Positions 1 to 7,142 of a stretch of DNA of 16,144 nucleotides are shown one piece after another. The notes under the pieces are model-generated. The model did no database searches, was not told where the DNA came from, and was given only the letters and a program-made list of their open reading frames with translations. The stretch covers positions 39,631 through 55,774 of the forward strand of contig DBXY01000067.1 of NCBI GenBank assembly GCA_002309765.1, written 5' to 3'. Each line of letters begins with the position of its first letter. The first letter of the stretch is position 1. The position numbers were made by a program, and so were the translations under genes. The DNA comes from Verrucomicrobia bacterium UBA1200. GTDB lineage: Bacteria; Verrucomicrobiota; Kiritimatiellia; RFP12; UBA1067.

Positions 1-276
1 CTCCTCAAGCGCGCGGCGGCGTTCATCCGCCGTCGCCAATACTTCCTCGGCGGCGGGACATTGGACATCGCCCGGCGTTTTCGGGTCGGAAAACTTCTCC
101 AAGACGGCAATCGCCGCGACCAGGGAATCACGCTTGACAGTGGCGCAACGCAACGCCTCGGTATCGGCCGGCTGCGACTCCAGATGCACGCACCCGAGTT
201 TCTCCAACCTTTCCAGCGTCTCTGCCTTTTCGTTCTCAAGGCAAAGCAGGGTGAGGTGTTTCATTTTGACGATCAT
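1..276 (-). CDS. atpI: V/A-type ATP synthase subunit I, N-terminal fragment (runs off window)
   Basis: This is the first 92 codons of the membrane subunit I (subunit a of eukaryotic V-ATPases), which forms the ion half-channels and peripheral stator of the Vo part. The visible protein starts MIVKMKHLTLLCLENEKAET and continues with a segment rich in E, K and L, as expected for the cytoplasmic N-terminal domain of the family. No membrane helix lies in the window. The ATG at 276-274 overlaps the TGA of the subunit D gene (ATGA), which implies translational coupling and fixes the start. The gene continues beyond base 1. The proteolipid subunit K gene usually follows it and would lie outside. Identity rests on the N-terminal pattern plus position in the operon. 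Confidence 0.88.
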   Translation of the reverse strand, partial: MIVKMKHLTLLCLENEKAETLERLEKLGCVHLESQPADTEALRCATVKRDSLVAAIAVLEKFSDPKTPGDVQCPAAEEVLATADERRRALEE

Positions 277-881
277 GCGGCGTCTCCCTCCCCTTTGCTG
301 CGGCCCTTGGCAATTTTGCCGCGGGTTACGGAAGCGGTCTGCTCATCGCCGATCGCGATTTTTATAACGCGGATATTTTCCCGGCATTCCGGGATTTTCA
401 CCTTCTCGAAAAGGTTCACCCGCTGCGAAGTAGTGGTCAATTCCTGGGTAATCAGGTCGCGCTGGCGGGCCAACACCACCCGTTCCGCCTTTAGCGAAAG
501 CATCTTGGTGACCATCTCCACCGCATCGTCGTACCACACCGGGGCGGCGAACAGGTCATACTCCGACACTGCGGTATCGAGCCGCTTGAACACCGGGATG
601 GTGATGCCGGCGATGTTGGCGGTATCCGTTTCCACCCGCTCCACCGATACCAGCGAACGCATCTCATCGCCGGCGTCGGCGAACAACGCCACCCAGCCGT
701 CCAACTCCCGCAAAGCGTCCTGCTCGCGGGCGGACACCTCCTCCAGCCGGGCGACAATCGCGGCGATTTCCGCCTGGAGCTGCTGTTTTTTGAGTTGCAG
801 CATCGGCAGGAACCGCTGGAAACGCTTCAGGGCGTCGGATTGCGCCTTGAGTTCGGTTTTGGTTAGTTTGATCTTTGCCAT
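273..881 (-). CDS. atpD: V/A-type ATP synthase subunit D (central stalk)
   Basis: This 202-aa protein is the central rotor shaft that links catalytic A3B3 to the membrane ring. The N-terminus (MAKIKLTKTELKAQ, then a long helix to about residue 60) and the C-terminal helix with TTTSQRVNLFEKVKIP at about 149-164 match the family signature of two long antiparallel helices around a small globular middle. The tail (about 187-202) is basic, then acidic, with little predicted order. The length is normal for subunit D. It starts 3 nt after the subunit B stop, with AAAGG upstream as a ribosome-binding site, and its stop overlaps the subunit I start. It belongs to the E-DUF2764-A-B-D-I operon. Confidence 0.95.
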   Translation of the reverse strand: MAKIKLTKTELKAQSDALKRFQRFLPMLQLKKQQLQAEIAAIVARLEEVSAREQDALRELDGWVALFADAGDEMRSLVSVERVETDTANIAGITIPVFKRLDTAVSEYDLFAAPVWYDDAVEMVTKMLSLKAERVVLARQRDLITQELTTTSQRVNLFEKVKIPECRENIRVIKIAIGDEQTASVTRGKIAKGRSKGEGDAA

Positions 882-884
882 TGC

Positions 885-2180
885 TTAGGCCTTTGGCCAG
901 AACTTTGCGGTAAGTTTGGACGGAATTCCGGCCTCGTCCGGGTTGAAACAGTCGGCCAGAATCTGCCAGCCGAGGTCGAGCGCCTTTTCCAACGGGATGT
1001 TGACCGACAAGTCCATCATCTCTTTCTCAAAACGGTCGCCGTACTTGAGCAGCTTGTTATCCCACTCGCTCATGCGGAAACCCATCGACTGCTTTTCCAA
1101 CGTCTCCTTATAGGAGGCGTAAAGCTTGATCATAGCGTCCATGATGGTGCGATGGTCTTCGCGGGTGTTCTTGTTGACCTGCTGCTTCAGTCGGGAGAGC
1201 GACCCGAACGGTTCAATGCGCCCGTTGCGAAGGTAGAACTGCCCCTCGGTGATGTAGCCGGTGTTGTCCGGAACCGGGTGAGTCACATCGTCGCCCGGCA
1301 TGGTGGTTACCGCCAAAATGGTGATCGAACCGGCACCCTCGAAGTCAACCGCCTTCTCGTAACGGGAGGCAAGCTGCGAATAAAGGTCGCCGGGATAGCC
1401 GCGGTTGGATGGGATCTGCTCCATCGTGATGGCAATTTCCTTCATCGCGTCCGCGAAAGATGTCATGTCGGTGAGCAGCACCAGCACCTTCTTGCCCTTG
1501 AGCGCGAACTGCTCGGCGGTGGCGAGCGAGATGTCCGGCACCAGCGTGCACTCCACAATCGGGTCGGAGGCGGTGTGCACGAACATCACGGTGCGCGATA
1601 GCGCCCCGGACTCGTCCAGCGTGTCGCGGAAAGTCAGATAGTCGTCATACTTCAGCCCCATGCCGCCAAGGATAATGATGTCCACCTCGGCTTGGAGCGC
1701 GATGCGGGCCAGCAGGGCGTTGTAGGGTTCGCCGGCACGGGCGAAAATCGGCAATTTCTGCGATTCCACCAGCGAGTTGAACACATCGATCATCGGGATG
1801 TTCGTCCGGACCATATTGCGCGGCATAATGCGCTTGGCGGGGTTGACCGACGGCGTACCGATGTCGATCAGGTTGTCGGTGAGAGCCGGGCCCTTGTCGC
1901 GAGGCTGGGCAGATCCGGTGAATGAACGCCCCAACAAGGCGTCGGAGAACGGCACCCGCATCGGGCGGCCCAAAAAGCGCACCTGCGCGTCGGTCGCGAT
2001 GCCCTTGGCGCCGGCGAAGACCTGAAGCGTCACCCTATCGCCGTCCAGCTTGATGACCTGGGCAAGGGACGAACCGTTACGCGAGGCGACCTCGGCCAGC
2101 TCGCGGTATTTCACCCCATCGGCGCGAAGTGTTATCACGCTGCCAGCGATGTTGTCGATTGAGTGGTAAAGCTTTTGCAT
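885..2180 (-). CDS. atpB: V/A-type ATP synthase subunit B (non-catalytic)
   Basis: This 431-aa protein is the non-catalytic nucleotide-binding-fold subunit that alternates with A in the A3B3 head. The P-loop position is degenerate (LPIFARAGEPYNALLARI at about 143-160, with no GxxxxGKT), which separates it from A. TTMPGDDVTHPVPDNTGYIT at about 292-311 and FGSLSRL at about 325-331 are hallmark segments; R330 is the expected arginine finger reaching into the A-subunit site. The length is slightly below the usual 440-480 residues. The start is supported by AAGGAG 8 nt upstream, placed in the 12-nt gap after the subunit A stop. The C-terminus (PSKLTAKFWPKA) resembles the 'KYWP' type ending of this family. 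Confidence 0.97.
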   Translation of the reverse strand: MQKLYHSIDNIAGSVITLRADGVKYRELAEVASRNGSSLAQVIKLDGDRVTLQVFAGAKGIATDAQVRFLGRPMRVPFSDALLGRSFTGSAQPRDKGPALTDNLIDIGTPSVNPAKRIMPRNMVRTNIPMIDVFNSLVESQKLPIFARAGEPYNALLARIALQAEVDIIILGGMGLKYDDYLTFRDTLDESGALSRTVMFVHTASDPIVECTLVPDISLATAEQFALKGKKVLVLLTDMTSFADAMKEIAITMEQIPSNRGYPGDLYSQLASRYEKAVDFEGAGSITILAVTTMPGDDVTHPVPDNTGYITEGQFYLRNGRIEPFGSLSRLKQQVNKNTREDHRTIMDAMIKLYASYKETLEKQSMGFRMSEWDNKLLKYGDRFEKEMMDLSVNIPLEKALDLGWQILADCFNPDEAGIPSKLTAKFWPKA

Positions 2181-2192
2181 GGTTGAAACTCC

Positions 2193-3929
2193 TTAGATTG
2201 CGGCATCCTCGACCAGCTTGAGAATCTCATCGCGCCGTTTGCCGTATTCTTCGCCATCGGCGGGGGTCTGGTTCCAGTCGATGAAAGCTTGGGTAACGCC
2301 TTGGAAGAATTTACGGGCAACGGCCTTATCGTCGAACGGGTATTCGGCGAGCATGGCTTTTTCAACCACGGCGAACATATCCCGTTGCCGGTCGGCCGGA
2401 GTGGCGGCGTCAACGTCGTTGAAGGCGTTCTGCTGCAGGTAAACCGCATCCAGCAGCTCTCCCTTGAGGTAAGTCATGAAATCCTGGTTGCTGGTGCCTT
2501 CCTCGCCCACCACCTTCATCATCTGCGCTACATCGTTGCCGTGGCGCAGGATGCCGCGCAGCCGCTCCACGCGGTCATGCTCGATCACACTCTTGTATTT
2601 GCTCCAGCTGTCGAGCGGGTCGATGGCCGGGAAACGCCGGGCGTCGGAACGGGCGCGGGATAGCCCGTGGAACGCCCCAACCACCTTCAGCGTGGCCTGG
2701 GTGACCGGCTCGTCAAAGTTGCCGCCGGCCGGGGAAACGGTCCCGCCGATGGTCACCGACCCGGTAGTGCCGTCTTTCAACCGCACCAATCCGGCGCGCT
2801 CGTAGAAGTTGGCAATCAGCGATTCCAAATAAGCCGGGAACGCCTCTTCGCCCGGAATTTCCTCCAACCGACCGGAGAGTTCGCGCAACGCCTGCGCCCA
2901 ACGGGAGGTGGAGTCGGCGAGCATCAGCACGTGCAGACCCATCTGGCGATAGTAGCTGGCGATTGTCACAGCGGTGTAAACCGAAGCCTCGCGGGCTGCC
3001 ACCGGCATCGACGAGGTGTTGCAAATGATTACCGTACGGTCCATCAGGGTCTTCCCGGTGCGGGGATCCTCAAGCTCCGGGAACTCGCGAAGCGTTTCGA
3101 CCACCTCGCCGGCGCGTTCGCCGCAGGCGGCCAGCACCACGATGTCCACATCCGAGTAGCGCGACATGATTTGCTGCAGCACGGTTTTGCCGGCGCCGAA
3201 AGGACCGGGAATGCAGTAGGTACCGCCCAACGCGACCGGGAAGAAGGTGTCCACCGGGCGCACGCGGGTGGTCATGGTGTCCACCGGTTTCAACCGTTCG
3301 GCGAAACAGGTAATCGGCAACTTTACCGGCCAGCGCTGCATCATCTGCACCTTGAAATCCTTGCCGTTGGCATCGGTCAGGGTGGCGATATCCTGATCCA
3401 CTGTGTATTCGCCGGCAGGGGCGACCTCTTTCACGGTATATACGCCGCGGAACGCGAACGGAACCATGATGCGGTGTTTGAAGATTCCCTCCGGAACAGT
3501 TCCAATCGTCTCGGCCGCGGTCAGGCGGTCGCCGGGCTTGGCGACCGGGGTGAAGCTCCATTTGGTTTTACGGTCGAGCGCGTTCAGGTAGGTACCGCGC
3601 TGAAGGAAGAACCCGCACTGCTCCGCAAGCTGCGGCAACGGGTTCTGCAGCCCGTCGTAAATTTGCTTGAGCAGTCCGGGCCCCAGCTCGGCCGCCAGCA
3701 GGTTGCCCGTGAAGACCACCTGCCCCCCGATTTCCAGATCGCGGGTATCCTCGAACACCTGCATGTCCGCCACCCGGCCGCGGATTCGCACCACCTCGCT
3801 CATCAGCCGCAAAGTCTTCCCGTCCTGCTCGATGCAGGCGTAACCCACCTCGTTCTGGGCCACGGCGCGGTCGAACGCCACGGTGATCATGTTACCGTTT
3901 ACGCCGGCGATTTTTCCAGTTGTTTCCAT
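2193..3929 (-). CDS. atpA: V/A-type ATP synthase subunit A (catalytic)
   Basis: This 578-aa catalytic subunit hydrolyses or makes ATP in the cytoplasmic V1/A1 head. Walker A is GPFGAGKT at 242-249. The GER segment (ACGERAGEV at about 268-276) carries the expected catalytic glutamate E271. The Walker B region ends in LADSTSRWAQALRE (about 337-350). The non-homologous insertion typical of A subunits lies at about 115-205. The open frame extends upstream to 4304, but the chosen ATG at 3929 gives the canonical N-terminus METTGKIAGVNGNMITV and has AGGAA 8 nt upstream. The longer version would add a low-complexity R/P-rich stretch that is only the other frame of the upstream gene. GERAGEV replaces the commoner GERGNEM. 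Confidence 0.98.
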   Translation of the reverse strand: METTGKIAGVNGNMITVAFDRAVAQNEVGYACIEQDGKTLRLMSEVVRIRGRVADMQVFEDTRDLEIGGQVVFTGNLLAAELGPGLLKQIYDGLQNPLPQLAEQCGFFLQRGTYLNALDRKTKWSFTPVAKPGDRLTAAETIGTVPEGIFKHRIMVPFAFRGVYTVKEVAPAGEYTVDQDIATLTDANGKDFKVQMMQRWPVKLPITCFAERLKPVDTMTTRVRPVDTFFPVALGGTYCIPGPFGAGKTVLQQIMSRYSDVDIVVLAACGERAGEVVETLREFPELEDPRTGKTLMDRTVIICNTSSMPVAAREASVYTAVTIASYYRQMGLHVLMLADSTSRWAQALRELSGRLEEIPGEEAFPAYLESLIANFYERAGLVRLKDGTTGSVTIGGTVSPAGGNFDEPVTQATLKVVGAFHGLSRARSDARRFPAIDPLDSWSKYKSVIEHDRVERLRGILRHGNDVAQMMKVVGEEGTSNQDFMTYLKGELLDAVYLQQNAFNDVDAATPADRQRDMFAVVEKAMLAEYPFDDKAVARKFFQGVTQAFIDWNQTPADGEEYGKRRDEILKLVEDAAI

Positions 3930-3945
3930 AATGCTTGTTCCTAAC

Positions 3946-4479
3946 TCAAAGGGTGATCGGTACTTCTGTGAGAGCGGCAAAGGTCTCGCGCCCGCGCTCC
4001 GGGGAACGGGTCTGCCAACGGGTGAGAATCGCGAGCTGCACCGCATAGGCGTAAACCCGCTCGACGGCCATCGGATCCGGCCCGCCCATCTCGTCCGCCG
4101 CAACCCAAAGCGCGTGGTCAACCGCCTTTTCCTTGGCCAGCGGACCGCGCTCCTGCAGCACCGCCTCGGCCATTTTGGCAAGCCGCACGTCACAATCGGC
4201 GGTCGGGCGCAGCCACTTCGCGGGATCCTGTCCGACCCGGCGGGCGCGTTCAACGGCGATGGCATTGCGAAGGATGGCCTCCTTGTCGCGCCAACGGCCC
4301 ACAAACGGCGCGACCGGCGGGTCTTTTTGCGCCGGCCCGGCCAACAGCTGCGCGGCGGCTGCCGCCTCGGAGGCGGTCAGCTGTTCCCAGCACATCGCCA
4401 GAAACTGCTCCGGCGATATCGGCGGCGGCGCGTCCTCGCGCAGCATCGGAAGGGACGAGATGAGGTAAATCGTACTCAT
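3946..4479 (-). CDS. DUF2764-family protein of V-type ATPase operon (subunit C-like candidate)
   Basis: This is a 177-aa mostly helical cytoplasmic protein with no signal peptide. The N-terminus MSTIYLISSLPML followed by an ISPEQFL segment matches what I recall of DUF2764 proteins, which sit between the E and A genes in V-type ATPase operons of Chlamydiae, spirochaetes and Bacteroidetes. The gene lies exactly there: 12 nt after atpE and 16 nt before atpA. The start has GGGAG 6 nt upstream, overlapping the end of atpE. No gene for a classical subunit C, F or G is visible in this operon, so a role as a connector or stalk subunit is the natural inference, but I see no residue that proves it. The protein is alanine-rich, with several W residues late in the sequence. 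Confidence 0.8.
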   Translation of the reverse strand: MSTIYLISSLPMLREDAPPPISPEQFLAMCWEQLTASEAAAAAQLLAGPAQKDPPVAPFVGRWRDKEAILRNAIAVERARRVGQDPAKWLRPTADCDVRLAKMAEAVLQERGPLAKEKAVDHALWVAADEMGGPDPMAVERVYAYAVQLAILTRWQTRSPERGRETFAALTEVPITL

Positions 4480-4491
4480 TAACGGCTCCCG

Positions 4492-5076
4492 CTATTTCAA
4501 CAGGGCGGCCAGCCGGGGACGCAGTTGCCGGGCCAGCGCGTCGGCCACCGCCGCGCCGGTAAAGGAGTGTTCCACCCGCCCGTTGTCCAGCTTAACGCTG
4601 AATCCGGCGCCGGTGTCGGCATCGGTGGTTACCGTGACCCCGGAAGCGGCCTGGGCTGCCAACTGCGCCCGCAGCGCGTCGGCCAGTTTGGCGGAGGACG
4701 CCACTTCAATCTCGCCCTTGCCGTCCAGATAGGCGCGGACCGCCTCGGCGCAGAGCGCGGGAACGAGCGAACTGTCGTTCATCGCGGCGTTGACGTCTTT
4801 CAGCAACAGCGCGTCCAGATACTGCCCCACGGCCTGCTCCACTTTCAGCACCGTGTCCCGTGCGGCCTGACGGATGGTCTCTTCCGCACGGTGCTCAAAT
4901 GCGGCCGACTCCTCGGCTGCGGCGGCTTTGGCCTTATCCGCCTCGGCTTTTGCGGTTTCAACGATGGTCTTCGCCTGAGCCTGCGCGGCGGCCAGAATTT
5001 CGTCAGCCTGCGACTTCGCCTTGGCTACGCCGTCACGCTGTATTTTGTCCAAAAGTTGCTGCAACTCGTCACTCAT
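4492..5076 (-). CDS. atpE: V/A-type ATP synthase subunit E (peripheral stalk)
   Basis: This 194-aa protein is the peripheral stalk subunit that holds the catalytic head against the membrane sector. Residues 1-85 form a long charged helix (MSDELQQLLDKIQRDGVAKA, then repeated A/K/E heptads), and a compact C-terminal domain begins at about 95 and ends RQLRPRLAALLK. This two-part layout and length are usual for bacterial subunit E. It is the first gene of the ATPase operon. The ATG at 5076 follows an AGGGAG ribosome-binding site at about 8 nt and the promoter-like sequence at 5136-5165. Alanine richness in the coiled coil is normal and makes similarity scores less specific, but gene order settles the assignment. 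Confidence 0.92.
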   Translation of the reverse strand: MSDELQQLLDKIQRDGVAKAKSQADEILAAAQAQAKTIVETAKAEADKAKAAAAEESAAFEHRAEETIRQAARDTVLKVEQAVGQYLDALLLKDVNAAMNDSSLVPALCAEAVRAYLDGKGEIEVASSAKLADALRAQLAAQAASGVTVTTDADTGAGFSVKLDNGRVEHSFTGAAVADALARQLRPRLAALLK

Positions 5077-5128
5077 CGGGGACTCCCTGGTTAAAGGCGC
5101 GGAAAATTCCGTCCAAACACGAAAAACA

Positions 5129-5165
5129 GGTATAAATTATACCCGATTTTATGGTTGGTTTGCAA
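5129..5165 (-). promoter_or_regulatory. Sigma70-like promoter of the ATPase operon, -10 inside a palindrome
   Basis: Read on the minus strand, TTGCAA (5165-5160) and TATAAT (5141-5136) are separated by 18 nt, about 60 nt before the atpE start. The -10 box lies within a perfect 15-bp palindrome, GGTATAA-a-TTATACC (5129-5143), which could simply reflect AT richness or could be a binding site for a repressor. No competing promoter is seen in the 125-nt gap. This is a consensus match only; no transcript data are available. Confidence 0.6.
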
Positions 5166-5201
5166 GCGATAACCTGTCAAAACAAAGGAAATATTGTCTT
5201 T

Positions 5202-6782
5202 CTACCGTTCCGGTTGCGCCCTCAGCCGCGCACGTTGCGCGATTTTTTCCCACGGATCGTCGCTGTTCCAAAATAGTTCCGCCGCGCAGAGGGTAGAGAA
5301 ACCGAACGGGGGATTGTTGTAAGGGACAACGTTGAACTCTTTCGGCGGGCGTTTAGCGGCGCGAAGTCTACGTATCGACTCCCACGCGAATTTGCCGTTC
5401 TGGATCCAATCATTGTCGAACTGCCACTGCATCGGCGTCATGATCGAGCGGTGGTGCTGCAGCATCCTCTCACCGGCGCATCCGAGCATAAACGGACCGG
5501 CAGGTTCGATCCAGTTTTTCCAGTCAAGGTACAACTGTGCTTTCCAAGCGAAGCCAACGGAGGGCGTGAGCGCAAGAATCTTCTCGCAGAACTCGTTGTC
5601 GGGGCCGCCGGTTTTGCCGCCCCCCGGCGAGAATGGGAAGCCACCACAGTTCTCCCACAGTATCTCAAGCGATGGGTCGACCTTCGCAATGAAATCCATC
5701 GCACCCGGCTTTCGGATCGAGTCCGAGTGGAGTCCGAACACGATGTCCGTTTCCGGCGACTCCTCATGGATACGTTTTGCGGTCATGTTGACAAGCTCGG
5801 TGACCGCCTCCGCAATGGAGCGCCCGTCGATCTCCTGAAGTGAAGTCTCCGTAAAACTCTGAAAGTAGATACCGTCGCCGCCCATCGGCTTCCAGATGCG
5901 GTGCCACTCGTCAATAATGGCAGCGGACATTTTTTCGAGATTACGAACATCTGCTTTTTCGCAATGGAGCGACCATCCCCACGCAAAGCCCCAATACACC
6001 TTTATGCCCCAGGCGTGCGCTTCTTCCACGACATCGCGGGCGTTTATAACGCGCTGGTTGTTCCAGATGATGATGCGGTTGAAACGCGCGCGCGCCATTT
6101 CGCGGAAAGAGGCGCGGTAGTCGTCCATCTCGTGCCCCCAGGAAAACACGCTGCGCACCGGGGTTTGTGGCGCACAGACGATATCCCGCACCGGGATACG
6201 CTTCTCTTTCTCGTTGTCGTACTTGGCGGAATCGCGTTTATTGGCGCGAAAGAACGTACCGGCGTATCGCCCGCGCACATGGGCCAACGCGCCCTCCATC
6301 ATTGGAGCTTGCACATCGAGAAAGTCGAACGTAGCCCACAGCACCGCCTCTGGCGTGTCGCCCGCAAGCAGCACAACTTCGTGTTCCCCATCATGCAAGG
6401 TGCGAATGAGATAGCCATCCTTCGGAACAAGTTTCCCGGCATCCTCTCCAAGATATTTGCGCAGGGTGGCGTTCTCCCGCACGCGCCCGATCACGATCAT
6501 ATCGCGCTTGCCGTGTACCGGCTCGCCGCCGTCATTCTCGATCGGCAGCACCATCGGTATCGCCAGATGTCTCTCGCGGAGAAGATGGAAACCCACGCGC
6601 TCGGTCAACACTTCGAGGGCCTTTCCTTCAGGCCCCTCGGCGGAAGAATAAACAATCTTCCACGTTCCGCCCTGTACCGTATCCGGCACGGATGGCACGA
6701 TGTCTGCCCGGACGCCGGCAAGCGCCAAAATAGCAAAAATCGCGGCAATACATTCGCCGGAAAAGAATTCTCTACGTGTCAT
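5202..6782 (-). CDS. Putative exported TIM-barrel glycoside hydrolase, alpha-glucuronidase/hexosaminidase-like N-domain (paralogue 1)
   Basis: This 526-aa protein is exported by a probable Tat signal: MTRREFFSG with twin arginines at 3-4, then a hydrophobic run to about residue 25 (LALAGVRAD). Residues 40-160 (GGTWKIVYSSAEG to LWATFDFLDV) look like the small alpha/beta domain that precedes the barrel in GH67 and GH20 enzymes. A TIM barrel follows from about 204 (TPVRSVFSWG). GGDGIYFQSFTET at about 301-313 contains D303 and E312, candidate catalytic acids by position only. An upstream TTG (6800) and ATG (6797) are in frame, but the ATG at 6782 has GGAG 9 nt ahead and begins directly with the Tat signal. 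It is roughly half identical to the protein at 12458-14047. Substrate is unknown, and I cannot assign a CAZy family. Confidence 0.7.
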   Translation of the reverse strand: MTRREFFSGECIAAIFAILALAGVRADIVPSVPDTVQGGTWKIVYSSAEGPEGKALEVLTERVGFHLLRERHLAIPMVLPIENDGGEPVHGKRDMIVIGRVRENATLRKYLGEDAGKLVPKDGYLIRTLHDGEHEVVLLAGDTPEAVLWATFDFLDVQAPMMEGALAHVRGRYAGTFFRANKRDSAKYDNEKEKRIPVRDIVCAPQTPVRSVFSWGHEMDDYRASFREMARARFNRIIIWNNQRVINARDVVEEAHAWGIKVYWGFAWGWSLHCEKADVRNLEKMSAAIIDEWHRIWKPMGGDGIYFQSFTETSLQEIDGRSIAEAVTELVNMTAKRIHEESPETDIVFGLHSDSIRKPGAMDFIAKVDPSLEILWENCGGFPFSPGGGKTGGPDNEFCEKILALTPSVGFAWKAQLYLDWKNWIEPAGPFMLGCAGERMLQHHRSIMTPMQWQFDNDWIQNGKFAWESIRRLRAAKRPPKEFNVVPYNNPPFGFSTLCAAELFWNSDDPWEKIAQRARLRAQPER

Positions 6783-6876
6783 ATTGATAATCTCCATCAA
6801 TAGTATCCCATTCGATCCCCTACCTATCGTAACAGATAGTGTTGCAATTGAGAGCAGTTTGGGGTAACCTTATCCC

Positions 6877-7050
6877 ATGAAAACAAAACAAGACCTGCTC
6901 TAAAAAGTAACGAAGACAGTATATGCCATCCTGCGGCAGATTGCAACGCTCATTCCGCGCGAGTTCGTCAAGGACACCGAGGCGGCGCACGACGTCAAGT
7001 GGCGGTCGTTCGACCCGTGGAGCCATCTACTCACGCTCGTCATCGTGCAG
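6877..7050 (+). pseudogene. Relic of an IS4-family transposase N-terminus (DUF4372-like)
   Basis: This is the only protein-like signal on the plus strand. ATG at 6877 opens MKTKQDLL, a TAA stop follows at codon 9 (6901-6903), and the same frame then continues with KVTKTVYAILRQIATLIPRE and later VKWRSFDPWSHLLTLVIVQL, ending near 7050. That pattern of a helix with IPREF, then K..SF.PW.HLLTLV..QL, matches the DUF4372 N-terminal domain of IS4-type transposases. After VQL the frame turns into R-rich sequence without the usual SLRD/ND continuation, and no DDE catalytic domain follows, so about 58 of an expected 350-400 codons remain. The nonsense codon plus the truncation mark it as dead. Terminal inverted repeats were not identified. 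The call rests on remembered family pattern only. Confidence 0.65.
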
Positions 7051-7085
7051 CTCAGGGAACGCCGCCGTGGGAAAACTTTCCTTCG

Positions 7086-7117
7086 GGGGATCAAAGACCA
7101 GATTGCCTTTGATCCCC
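7086..7117 (-). terminator. 11-bp perfect hairpin after the sugar porter gene (possible terminator)
   Basis: GGGGATCAAAG (7086-7096) and CTTTGATCCCC (7107-7117) are exact reverse complements around a 10-nt loop. It lies 25 nt past the sugar-porter stop. In the direction of transcription the stem is followed by CGAAGGAAAGTTTTCC, so the run of T is short and displaced; this makes it an imperfect intrinsic terminator. A second small palindrome, GGAAA-ac-TTTCC, sits immediately beside it. It could equally be a leftover of the adjacent mobile-element decay. Confidence 0.4.
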
Positions 7118-7142
7118 ATGTAAAACGCGGACACAACCCATA

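Larger units (their letters stand above)
6783..7142. other. Gene-free stretch between the sugar porter and hydrolase paralogue 1
   Basis: These 360 bases hold no intact gene. The part next to the hydrolase start (6783-6876) should contain its promoter, but I see no convincing -35/-10 pair. It does hold a short inverted repeat CTATC-gtaaca-GATAG (about 6824-6839) and a near-palindrome GGGGTAA-cc-TTATCCC (6861-6876) that ends directly at the transposase relic. The remainder contains that relic and the hairpin at 7086-7117. Minus-strand open frames here are shadows. Confidence 0.6.

Noticed and set aside
2667..3944. 425-codon open frame on the plus strand
   Set aside because: It lies antisense to the well-conserved ATPase subunit A gene, is rich in H, R and G, and has no recognisable domain; it is a high-GC shadow.
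3930..4304. Longer start for ATPase subunit A at 4304
   Set aside because: The added part overlaps the DUF2764 gene in another frame and has no similarity to subunit A N-termini; the ATG at 3929 has a good ribosome site.
5901..6803. 300-codon plus-strand frame opposite hydrolase paralogue 1
   Set aside because: Antisense to a gene with signal peptide, ribosome site and a paralogue in the window; the plus frame shows no domain pattern.
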